A stretch of 64,000 nt of DNA from assembly GCA_002862205.1 (NCBI GenBank), contig PKCN01000271.1, forward strand, positions 1 to 64,000. Direction: 5' to 3'. Made by a program: the position numbers and the translations under genes. The notes beneath the pieces were generated by a model. That model was not told the DNA's origin, made no database searches, and worked only from the letters and a program-made list of their open reading frames with translations. Shown in pieces: positions 9,165-17,052 of the stretch; position 1 is the first letter of the stretch; the number at the start of each line of letters is the position of its first letter. This DNA comes from Planctomycetaceae bacterium. GTDB lineage: Bacteria > Planctomycetota > Planctomycetia > Pirellulales > Pirellulaceae.

Positions 9165-10472
9165 TCATTCATTTGGATTCGCGTCGTCCACGGTTGCAAC
9201 GCTGAACTGCTTGATAAGGGCATCAGTGCCCGGATCATGGCCCTGAATCATGAACGTTCCTGCCTCGAGTCGCAGACCACGGCGAGGGTTCTCATCGCTC
9301 TTGCGATCATCATACCAATCACTCACTTGAACACCATTGACCCATGCTGCGATTGCTGGGCCATGTGCAACCAACACAACGGTGGCAAATTTGTCAGTTT
9401 CTCCTGCTACCACACGCGCATCCTGCCGTCTGAAAATTCCTCCCGTACCACAGTCTGCAGGCGTTAACGGATCCCCGCCCTCGATTTCATTGCTGAGTTG
9501 GCATTCGTAGCCCATCATCACATCCCCGGGAATGCAGCGAAAAAAGATTCCTGAATTCATTTCATCAAGCGGAAGTTTGTATTCGGCCAGCAGCACAAAA
9601 TCGTCAAATGACTGCTTTGATTCCAACTGGGTTCGACCACCTTTGACTCGCAGGTTGCCCTCGTCAGTCATGGTGAATTCGCCCGGCATATCAGGGTACT
9701 TTTTCCATTCGCTCAAAGCTTCATTCAACAACGATTTCAAGCCCAACGGTCGAAGCCTGATATTGCGAAACTCGACTCGGCCAGAGTTGTGCTGCAAACC
9801 GATCCTGCCCTCTGCAACGCCAACCTGATCTGTGTAGTCACAAACGTTGCTCCCATCGACTGACACCTGCAGCCTTTTGCCATCCATCACCATTTTCATG
9901 GTGTGCCAGTCATCCGAGTCAGCGTTGAATTCGGTTGCCTTCTTTCGTTGAACGATTCCGCCAGTAGGAAACGGATTATCGGCTGGCGCGATATTGACTT
10001 CGTAACAATCCTCAGCCGGATTTTCTGGATTCAAAGGTGTGCGCAGAAAAACACCACTATTCGTATCTGCGTCGGCTTTGAATTCCAAAATCAATTCAAA
10101 GTTTTGCCATGGAACCGAGGTACACAACAAACAGGCGTCACCCTGGTCCACCACGATGCTCCCATCTTCGACTCTCCAATTGGCATCACCGGCTATTTGC
10201 CATCCAAACAGGGTGTGCCCATCAAACAGACGAATCCAACCCTCAGTAACTTCGGCCTCGGGTAAACGGGCCGCCAGCAATTGCTCAGCACTCACTTCAA
10301 CATCTGGTGGCGATGAGGAATCAGCAATCAGATCAGGGGCTTGACGATCGTCATTGGAAGTTACGGAGACATCGTCTTCTACAGCGGGTTCTTCTTTAGC
10401 GGGCTGACAACCAAGTGTTACCAGCAACAAAGCGAAAACGAGAAGAAAACGCTCACAAAATGTGCATACCAT
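9165..10472 (-). CDS. Lipoprotein with two DUF1080 (3-keto-disaccharide hydrolase) domains
   Basis: The ATG at 10472 gives a lipoprotein signal: a charged n-region, a hydrophobic core and lipobox VTLGC. An acidic linker follows, then two concanavalin-like DUF1080 domains. The first contains GWIRLFDGHTLFGWQ, DTNSGVFLRTP and the ending GRIGLQHNSGRVEFRNIRLR; the second has FVLLAEYKL, MNSGIFFRCIPGD and GTGGIFRRQDARV. DUF1080 proteins act on or bind glycans outside the cell and are greatly expanded in planctomycetes. Its start is 8 bp after the sulfotransferase stop, with AGG about 10 nt upstream, so the two are probably co-transcribed. An in-frame ATG at 10493 would overlap the upstream gene. Confidence 0.85.
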   Translation of the reverse strand: MVCTFCERFLLVFALLLVTLGCQPAKEEPAVEDDVSVTSNDDRQAPDLIADSSSPPDVEVSAEQLLAARLPEAEVTEGWIRLFDGHTLFGWQIAGDANWRVEDGSIVVDQGDACLLCTSVPWQNFELILEFKADADTNSGVFLRTPLNPENPAEDCYEVNIAPADNPFPTGGIVQRKKATEFNADSDDWHTMKMVMDGKRLQVSVDGSNVCDYTDQVGVAEGRIGLQHNSGRVEFRNIRLRPLGLKSLLNEALSEWKKYPDMPGEFTMTDEGNLRVKGGRTQLESKQSFDDFVLLAEYKLPLDEMNSGIFFRCIPGDVMMGYECQLSNEIEGGDPLTPADCGTGGIFRRQDARVVAGETDKFATVVLVAHGPAIAAWVNGVQVSDWYDDRKSDENPRRGLRLEAGTFMIQGHDPGTDALIKQFSVATVDDANPNE

Positions 10473-10479
10473 GGTTCGC

Positions 10480-11823
10480 TTACCTGTATCCATAACGTTC
10501 AAAGTAATCCTGCCATGCATCCAGAATCATTGCTTCCTTGTCAGGCGGAAGTTGATGCTGGTTGCGTTGATAAGTTTTATGTTCTGACTCCGCCCACTCA
10601 CGAATTGTCGGTTCAACCGATTCAAAGTCACTCAGCCTGAGTGTTTCGTAAATCATACGCAGTGTCTCCACTGGATTGGCAGTGAGATCCTCAAAACGAA
10701 TATCAATGATTCGAGTTGAGTCAATCGACTCGCGTTGCTCATGAAAAGCCTGATACATCCGCCTGAGACACTCAACCACGTAGGCTTCATTTTGGTCGTG
10801 TTTTGGATTCTGCAATGCCTGAACTTCATCGAGGCCGCGCCACAGGCGACACGTCGATGGAAAGAGGTCCCGGGGATCACGTGTGATGTGAATGAACTTT
10901 GCTTCTGGAAATTCGCGAGCTAGCCAGCCCACGCGGCCGGTATGCGTAGGACTCTTGATAATCAGTGGTCGCCCCGTCCCGATGCTTACTTTGAGCAGAA
11001 AAGAACGCAGTGCGGCCATCCAATCCTGCTTTTCTCTTTCGGTGACCCCCTCGAAGTCGAGATAATCCAAATCCACCGCAGACTGATTAGGAAAGGCAAT
11101 CCGGCGATAAGGTGAGGGCTGCCCCAGATTCATCAGTGCAAACTCGTCCTCCTGAGGGCGATCCCAACCCGCTGCCATGTTGTCCATCGGCCTCTTGCCG
11201 GGAAGCAACCAACTCGCAAAACGACGAAAAAACCACTCTGAGACCAAAAAATGGCAGGGAGCAAAACACTGAAACGTGGAAGGGCTACTGAGACGCTCGT
11301 CACGCACCATCAATTCATGTAACAGTGTTGTGCCACTTCTCCAGTGTCCCACAATGAATACCGGCGGCCCATGAAGCTCTGCATCTGCCAACTTGCGACG
11401 AAAAAGCACGCTCTGAACGCATGCCAGCAGGGTATTGAAGGGAGTCGCAAACGAAATCGCGGTTGCCATTAGTAGCCGGGACGGATGAATGCGAAACCGC
11501 CCCTGTCTTAGCAATCGCCACCACGAACTTGGCCGCATTCCATGCCAAAAACGCGGGGAATAGAACGGGTATCGGTGAAAATGGGTCGCCGAAGACTCTT
11601 TCGACTCAGGCTTGAAATCGGCGTTTTTTGCTGACTTTTTGCCCACGGATCCCGATTCTCCGGAAACCGCTGAGACAGCAACCTTGACCTGCTTGCCAGC
11701 AACCTTGACCTGCTTGCCAGCAACCTGCGTGGGCGCGTCCTCGCTTGCGGGCGCATCGTCGCGTGAAGGCATCGGTGTCGCGGCGTCAGGGGGCGATTTT
11801 TGTGGTCGAGACGACTCAGTCAA
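10480..11823 (-). CDS. PAPS-dependent sulfotransferase family protein
   Basis: The C-terminal about 330 residues form a Sulfotransfer_3-type domain. The 5'-phosphosulfate loop is FIVGHWRSGTTLLHELM, the 3'-phosphate-binding segment is FIHITRDPRDLFPST, and RFEDLTANPVETL is the family's late motif. It would transfer sulfate from PAPS to an unknown acceptor (glycan or lipid). The first about 100 residues are low complexity and charged, and contain a duplicated VAGKQVK peptide encoded by a 21-bp tandem repeat. The listed start is TTG; ATG at 11772 is an alternative. Likely an operon with the DUF1080 lipoprotein downstream, suggesting envelope or extracellular sulfated glycans. Confidence 0.85.
   Translation of the reverse strand: MTESSRPQKSPPDAATPMPSRDDAPASEDAPTQVAGKQVKVAGKQVKVAVSAVSGESGSVGKKSAKNADFKPESKESSATHFHRYPFYSPRFWHGMRPSSWWRLLRQGRFRIHPSRLLMATAISFATPFNTLLACVQSVLFRRKLADAELHGPPVFIVGHWRSGTTLLHELMVRDERLSSPSTFQCFAPCHFLVSEWFFRRFASWLLPGKRPMDNMAAGWDRPQEDEFALMNLGQPSPYRRIAFPNQSAVDLDYLDFEGVTEREKQDWMAALRSFLLKVSIGTGRPLIIKSPTHTGRVGWLAREFPEAKFIHITRDPRDLFPSTCRLWRGLDEVQALQNPKHDQNEAYVVECLRRMYQAFHEQRESIDSTRIIDIRFEDLTANPVETLRMIYETLRLSDFESVEPTIREWAESEHKTYQRNQHQLPPDKEAMILDAWQDYFERYGYR
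11677..11726 (-). repeat. 21-bp tandem repeat, 2.4 copies, inside the sulfotransferase gene
   Basis: Two identical 21-bp units at 11677-11697 and 11698-11718, followed by 8 bases of a third. Being a multiple of three, it adds one copy of a seven-residue peptide (VAGKQVK) to the low-complexity N-terminus without shifting frame. Confidence 0.9.
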
Positions 11824-12006
11824 GAAATTTGGCCGGGATGAGCGAATAAGAACGGAACCAAAATGATCCCAACACTGTAGTTGACTACCGTGCAGTCGTG
11901 CAGCGGGATATCTTGCTGTCTAACGACGGAGCCCCACAAATGGTGCTCTACGAGGGTCCATTTTTGGACCATTCGACCTCAAAACACCCGAATCACGCTC
12001 TATTTC

Positions 12007-12336
12007 ATGCCAACATCGTCCGAATCCGTCGACGAGCTTTCGATCGCTGATCTTCAGCGTCACATCCACCAGATGTATTACGAAAAAGATGTCGCCCGCG
12101 GAACTGACGGGACTTTCATGTGGTTGATGGAAGAAATTGGCGAATTGGCGTCCGCACTCCGAGGTGACGATAGAGAAAACTTGGCTGAGGAATTTGCCGA
12201 TGTTGTTGCTTGGTTGGCAACCATCGCAAATGTTGCCGAAATTGACCTGAACACTGCGTTGCAAGCCAAATACGGACGTGGCTGCCCAGGTTGTAGCCGT
12301 TTGGTTTGCCAATGCCCCAACTCAGAGAAGCCTTAA
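12007..12336 (+). CDS. MazG-like nucleotide pyrophosphohydrolase
   Basis: A 109-aa all-alpha NTP-PPase of the MazG/dUTPase-2 superfamily. The metal-binding helices are clear: WLMEEIGELASAL (ExxE type) and LAEEFADVVAWLA (ExxD type), expected to hydrolyse NTPs to NMP and PPi. The start is ATG at 12007, where homology begins; the reading frame is open further upstream but shows no family similarity. The tail CPGCSRLVCQCPNSEKP carries four cysteines (CxxC...CxC), a possible zinc site found in some short archaeal and planctomycete MazG-like proteins. It is 17 bp upstream of the next gene and diverges from the sulfotransferase. Confidence 0.85.
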   Translation: MPTSSESVDELSIADLQRHIHQMYYEKDVARGTDGTFMWLMEEIGELASALRGDDRENLAEEFADVVAWLATIANVAEIDLNTALQAKYGRGCPGCSRLVCQCPNSEKP

Positions 12337-12353
12337 AGCACACACGCGATTGC

Positions 12354-14567
12354 ATGCCTAAATTGCTCTTCCTCATTGGTGCTACGCTCAGCACCATTTT
12401 CCTGCTGTCAGGCAATGCCCGGTCTGCTCGAGCTGACGATACGTCCTCGGAGGTCCATTTTGGTATTGGGGGACACTACCGGGTTGGTGCTTGGACTGGC
12501 ATTCGTTATTTGGGCAAGCAGAATATCACGGCATTGGAAACACGTGATGGAGACGGCGCCGAGGTTCGGTATGAGCAGACTGATGCTTTGACCAAAGGCA
12601 AATGGTCGTATGCTGTTCCTGGCGGTGAAGCTGTACCACTCAGTCTCAAAAGTGGTGATGAAACCATTGCCAGCGTCCGTTTTCCAACAGCCGGCTCACC
12701 ATCTCGCGGCCCTTCGATGATTCCGTTGGGCATGAACTGGATTGTTGTCCTTGGCAACCCCTTGGGAGTCGATGAGGTCGGAGCCAACAAGCTGCTCAAT
12801 CGTGATGCATCGATCGCGGTTTCCAAGCCCACCAACCCACCAGAACTACCTGATTCGATACTAGGGTATGACGGTGTTGACATGATCATCATCAACTCCG
12901 GCGGGATCGATCTGCTGCGAGGCCTGACAATGGATCAACGCACAGCGATCCAACAGTGGATCACCGGTGGTGGCCATCTGTTCCTCACGCTGGGGGACTC
13001 TTGTCTGGATCTTTTCGAAGCAGCGCCATGGTTGCAAAAACTTCTGGGAATCAGCGAACCCAAAACAACGATGATCGCCCCGTCTGCGATCGAAACGTAC
13101 ACTTCCACACAAAATCCTCTGGAAAATTTCACTGGTCTCCGCTTACCGCGGGAAAATGGGACAGTGCTGATCACAGGGAAGACCACTCGACGCGTCAGCA
13201 TTCCTGTAGCTTCCGTTTATAACATCGGGTTTGGTCGCATCACGGCGGTCGCAGCTGATCTCGACAACGCGATGTTCGCAGCATGGCCAGAACGTCTTGA
13301 TCTTATAACGCAATTGACAGGCAACGTTTTTCTACCGGTGCAGAAAGACATCGCGATCACGAATCGCGGAACGGCCTATGCGGACCTGGCTGGCCAACTT
13401 CGATCCACTCTCGATCAATTCGACGTCAAGCGAACCTTCAGTTTCTCGCTGGTCTCGATTATTTTGATGGCCCTGATCGCTGCGATTGGTCCTCTCGACT
13501 ATCTTTTAATCAATCGTTTTCTTGGACGCCCGCTGTTGGGTTGGCTGAGCTTTCCCATGGTTGCAGTCGCCCTGACACTTGTACTGATGTACGAGGCTCG
13601 ACCCAATCGTGGCAGCTTGAATTCCGCTGCCGTCACAGACACCAGTAACGGTAACGAAGGCATCATTCGCTGTAATCGTCTGGAAATTGTCGATATCGAT
13701 GCAAGTGCTGGTGTCGGACGAGGGTTTCAGGCAAGCTGCATTTACTCCCATGATGCTGCTTTGCTAAATGTAGAGATCGGCCAGTCGCCGAACTTTGAAA
13801 ACATTACTGATTCAATCCAACAGTCCCTGTTGAGTCCGCTGGGATATCCTGGTGAAACGTATGGTGGAATCCAGATTGCAATCGAAGACACAAGGATGCC
13901 TCCTTATACCATCCGGTTACAACAGGGTGGCACGCCCGGCAATGGTGCAAATGCGGGTCCACTTGAGAATTCAATTCTTGGGGCGCCGCTGGCTGCAAGA
14001 AGCAGCAAGAGTCTCCAGACTCTAATTCGATTCAAGCCCCAACTTTCCACCTTTCAAAACTTGCAAAGACGCAGTGGCAGTGAGTTACTCAAGGGTGAGC
14101 TGATCAATCCTCTGCCGGTCGACCTTCTGGATGGGATGCTAGTTTATCGAAACTGGGCCTATCTACTGCAAACTCGCTTCCCGGCTGGCGGCCGTATTGA
14201 ACGCATTGAAACTCTTCGCCAAAAGAACTTTCGCTGGCGGCTCTCACGACAGACCGTACTCGAGAGCAGTCGAGAAACAGAAGAATGGGATGCATCATCG
14301 GTAGAACTTCCAGACCGCGTTGCTGAGATGCTAATGTTCCACGATGCGGTGGGGGGAATTCGCTACACGCAACTGCGTGACGAACCTTTGTCATCCCTCG
14401 ACCTCAGCCACACGCTTTCCGATGATCGTTGCATCCTGATAGGCAGGCTGGCTGATGAGTTGACAACGCTTCAACTGACCGATGGAGAGACAGCGATCCC
14501 AAGTGATGGAAAAAGCCTGACAATGATACGCGTTGTTCTGCCTGTGACCAGCACGAAAGATCCGTAA
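12354..14567 (+). CDS. Large membrane-anchored protein with GATase-like domain, GldG-like role possible
   Basis: The ATG at 12354 gives a signal peptide (LLFLIGATLSTIFLL). Residues about 110-230 form an alpha/beta unit resembling a class I glutamine-amidotransferase-like fold (NWIVVLGNPLG, YDGVDMIIINSGGIDLL, IQQWITGGGHLFLTLGDS) with no evident catalytic cysteine. Two transmembrane segments follow near residues 363-410 (IILMALIAAIGPLDYLL; SFPMVAVALTLVLM). The remaining about 330 residues are presumably extracytoplasmic. Proteins of this build occur in planctomycetes next to ABC transporter genes, reminiscent of GldG. An ABC ATPase follows after 132 bp. Function is unknown. Confidence 0.7.
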   Translation: MPKLLFLIGATLSTIFLLSGNARSARADDTSSEVHFGIGGHYRVGAWTGIRYLGKQNITALETRDGDGAEVRYEQTDALTKGKWSYAVPGGEAVPLSLKSGDETIASVRFPTAGSPSRGPSMIPLGMNWIVVLGNPLGVDEVGANKLLNRDASIAVSKPTNPPELPDSILGYDGVDMIIINSGGIDLLRGLTMDQRTAIQQWITGGGHLFLTLGDSCLDLFEAAPWLQKLLGISEPKTTMIAPSAIETYTSTQNPLENFTGLRLPRENGTVLITGKTTRRVSIPVASVYNIGFGRITAVAADLDNAMFAAWPERLDLITQLTGNVFLPVQKDIAITNRGTAYADLAGQLRSTLDQFDVKRTFSFSLVSIILMALIAAIGPLDYLLINRFLGRPLLGWLSFPMVAVALTLVLMYEARPNRGSLNSAAVTDTSNGNEGIIRCNRLEIVDIDASAGVGRGFQASCIYSHDAALLNVEIGQSPNFENITDSIQQSLLSPLGYPGETYGGIQIAIEDTRMPPYTIRLQQGGTPGNGANAGPLENSILGAPLAARSSKSLQTLIRFKPQLSTFQNLQRRSGSELLKGELINPLPVDLLDGMLVYRNWAYLLQTRFPAGGRIERIETLRQKNFRWRLSRQTVLESSRETEEWDASSVELPDRVAEMLMFHDAVGGIRYTQLRDEPLSSLDLSHTLSDDRCILIGRLADELTTLQLTDGETAIPSDGKSLTMIRVVLPVTSTKDP

Positions 14568-14699
14568 CAACGAACTTCAATGAACGCCCTAGTGGCATGG
14601 TCGACCTCCAGCGCCGCTGACCTGCCCACCGAGACATTAACCAACGTTTTCACCAGTTCATACTGACTGAAAGCATCCTCAAAACGCCCGAAACCTGAC

Positions 14700-15638
14700 G
14701 TGATCAAAACCGTCGACCTGACGAAAAAATATGGTGATGCTTTCGCAATCAAGGGCATTGATCTTGATTTGCAGGCAGGCGACCTGTTTGGCTTCATTGG
14801 CCCTAACGGAGCCGGAAAAACCACAACCATGCGGATCATCGCAACCCTCTTGGAGCCAACATGGGGCGAGGCGTACGTGTGCGATCACAGTGTGCATACT
14901 GCCCCCAAGGAAATCCGTCGGTTGGTGGGTTATATGCCTGACTTTTTCGGTGTCTACGACGACATGACCGTTGTCGAATATCTCGAATTTTTTGCCGCCT
15001 CCTATCGGATCGGTGGTCAGGATCGGCGCAAACGCGTCGACGAAATGCTCAATATCGTAGATTTGGATTTCAAGCGTGATGCGTTCGCCAACACCTTGTC
15101 ACGGGGGCAAACACAGCGTCTGGGCCTCGCTCGTACACTGCTGCACGATCCTCAGGTATTACTTCTTGATGAACCGCTGTCCGGACTCGACCCAAGGGCT
15201 CGAATTGAAATGCGGAACCTGCTCCGCAAGCTCGGCGAAATGGGAAAAACCATCATCGTCAGCAGTCACATCCTTCCTGAATTGGCAGATGTTTGCAACA
15301 AGGTCGGTATCATCGATAAAGGAGAATTGAAGCAGAACGCAACCAAAGCAGAAGTCATTCGCATGGTTCGGGAACACACGGTACTGGTAATCCAACCAGC
15401 CGAGCGAAGCAATCTGCAGGATATCGCAAATTTACTCACTGATCACGAGAAGGTCCAAGCTTGTGAATTGGGTGATGATGCAATGCGCGTTGTGCTGGAA
15501 AGTGGAGTTGTGGAATACAGCGAACTCCCAAAACTCCTGATTGAAAACGGCATCGACCTACGTCGTTTCTCCGAAGAAGAACTCGATCTTGAGTCTGCCT
15601 TCATGGCATTGACCAAGGGCACCAGTGATCGCATGTAA
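14700..15638 (+). CDS. ABC transporter ATP-binding protein
   Basis: Cytoplasmic ATPase subunit of an ABC-2 type transporter (CcmA/GldA/NatA-like), 312 aa from a GTG start. Walker A is GPNGAGKTT near residue 37, the signature is LSRGQTQRLGLA near 137, Walker B with the D-loop is VLLLDEPLSGLDPRAR near 156, and the switch histidine is in VSSHILPEL. The C-terminal about 90 residues form the usual extension. No permease gene is adjacent: downstream lie a tandem repeat and holA on the other strand. The upstream two-TM protein may be an accessory, but the channel subunit must be encoded elsewhere. Confidence 0.92.
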   Translation: MIKTVDLTKKYGDAFAIKGIDLDLQAGDLFGFIGPNGAGKTTTMRIIATLLEPTWGEAYVCDHSVHTAPKEIRRLVGYMPDFFGVYDDMTVVEYLEFFAASYRIGGQDRRKRVDEMLNIVDLDFKRDAFANTLSRGQTQRLGLARTLLHDPQVLLLDEPLSGLDPRARIEMRNLLRKLGEMGKTIIVSSHILPELADVCNKVGIIDKGELKQNATKAEVIRMVREHTVLVIQPAERSNLQDIANLLTDHEKVQACELGDDAMRVVLESGVVEYSELPKLLIENGIDLRRFSEEELDLESAFMALTKGTSDRM

Positions 15639-15664
15639 CCAGAAACAGGCGATAAAGATTGATC

Positions 15665-15734
15665 CCGGCATCCATTGTTCTTCCGGCATCCATTGTTCTT
15701 CCAGCATCCATTGTTCTTCCGGCATCCATTGTTC
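15665..15734. repeat. 18-bp tandem repeat, 3.9 copies, intergenic
   Basis: Unit CCGGCATCCATTGTTCTT at 15665, 15683, 15701 and 15719 (the last 16 of 18 bases). The third unit differs by one base (CCAGC). It begins 26 bp after the ABC ATPase stop and lies between two convergent genes. Confidence 0.95.
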
Positions 15735-15869
15735 AACAGAATTTCCGACGACCTTGGATGACAGCCAGATCATCTGGCGGTAACAAAATTTCTCAATCGG
15801 CAACTCAGAAACCAAATCGCTGCCTGACATCGCTGGACCTGACCGCAGTGCACCACACACAGGTCATAC

Positions 15870-16967
15870 TCAAGCAGTGGTTGTCGACAGATTAGTAGAG
15901 GTTTTGTTCGAGGTGGCTTCCTTTGCCAACCTGACCACCAGATTTTCAAGCAGGAACCGGTCCCGTCCATCTTTGCTGTGCGTACCCTTCAAACGCAAAT
16001 CAGCATCCAACAACCAGGGCAAAAGCTGTCTGGCTGTATCTCGGCCCATGCGATTGAGTTGTTTTTTTCCTTTCTGGACATCACTGGCCCCACGATTAAA
16101 ACCGGCATAGGACAATGCATCCTCCAACTGCGAACTCCTGCCGCTACGTTTAAAGTGTTCGTAGACGGAAGTTGCCATTCCCAGCCTTCGCAAAGACCAT
16201 GCAATCTGCGGCAAAAGGGCGATCGGCGGCTGCCCTCCACCCAACAACTTATCGAGATGTCGCAAGGCTTCTGCTGCATCGCCGTCGACAATCGCATCAG
16301 TGATCTGCCAGACCGTTTTGCCTTGCCAACCAGCGACGATGTCTTCTACCAGCGCCTGGTCGATGCTTTGCTTGGGTTCACAATACAGCGCAAGTTTTGC
16401 GATCTCCGTTTCCAGAATGCCACAATCGTCACCAACCATCTCCATCAACACGTCAGCTGCATCACGGGTCATCTTGACTGAGTGAAGTTTTGCAACGTAT
16501 CCCGTCAGGAAAGATCTCCGCTTGGCAAACGATGGCGTGGGCCCTTTCTTGCCGTCCTCGATTCTACAATCCACCAAGGCATGTTGTTTCAACAAGGTTT
16601 TATAGACACGAGTGTTGGTAGCCAGAGAATCGAGTTCCATCACAAAGCGACTGGGAGTGTTGGACTTTGCCAACTGCTTTTCAATCTGCGGTCGGCACCT
16701 ACTGACAAACTTGTCGGCATTGCGCAACAGAATGGTTCGCTTACCACCAAAATCAAAGAGTGACGCAGTCGCCAGTTCATCGTGCAAGTCTGACCACTCC
16801 ACCTGCTCACCATCGAACTGGGTGACATCTCCATCGTTGGACAATAGCTGAAAGACCCAGGATCGCAGGGTACTATCGTTGCCAAACACAGCCATCGCGT
16901 CGGCAAACTTGTCGGGTGGATTATCGAGTAGCTCGAATGCATGGATCAGCGTCATGCAGGACACCAT
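15870..16967 (-). CDS. holA: DNA polymerase III subunit delta
   Basis: Clamp-loader subunit that opens the beta sliding clamp. The 365-aa layout matches HolA: an N-terminal AAA+-like domain without a functional Walker A (IHAFELLDNPPDKFADAMAVFG, FDFGGKRTILLRNADKFV), a middle domain with GDDCGILETEIAKLALYC, the KTVWQITDAIVDGDAAEALRHL segment, then the C-terminal collar domain (LLPQIAWSLRRLG). Divergent in sequence, as HolA usually is. A start four codons later (ATG 16955) is equally likely. Convergent with the ABC ATPase gene; transcribed alone. Confidence 0.88.
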   Translation of the reverse strand: MVSCMTLIHAFELLDNPPDKFADAMAVFGNDSTLRSWVFQLLSNDGDVTQFDGEQVEWSDLHDELATASLFDFGGKRTILLRNADKFVSRCRPQIEKQLAKSNTPSRFVMELDSLATNTRVYKTLLKQHALVDCRIEDGKKGPTPSFAKRRSFLTGYVAKLHSVKMTRDAADVLMEMVGDDCGILETEIAKLALYCEPKQSIDQALVEDIVAGWQGKTVWQITDAIVDGDAAEALRHLDKLLGGGQPPIALLPQIAWSLRRLGMATSVYEHFKRSGRSSQLEDALSYAGFNRGASDVQKGKKQLNRMGRDTARQLLPWLLDADLRLKGTHSKDGRDRFLLENLVVRLAKEATSNKTSTNLSTTTA

Positions 16968-17035
16968 ACCAACCCGATCGGCAAGATGCGACCGGCAAGC
17001 TTCTTCAAGGCATCACACCAGAGGACCATCAACAA

Positions 17036-17051
17036 GCCCAAAAAGCTGGGC
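17036..17051 (-). terminator. Short hairpin just after the secreted-protein gene
   Basis: Read on the minus strand, GCCCA - GCTTTT - TGGGC begins 1 nt after the TAA stop and is followed by TTGTTG. The stem is only 5 bp and the T run is interrupted, so it is a weak intrinsic-terminator candidate. Confidence 0.35.
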
Positions 17052-17052
17052 G

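Noticed and set aside
15665-15734. CRISPR array
   Set aside because: Units abut directly with no spacers, and there are no cas genes.
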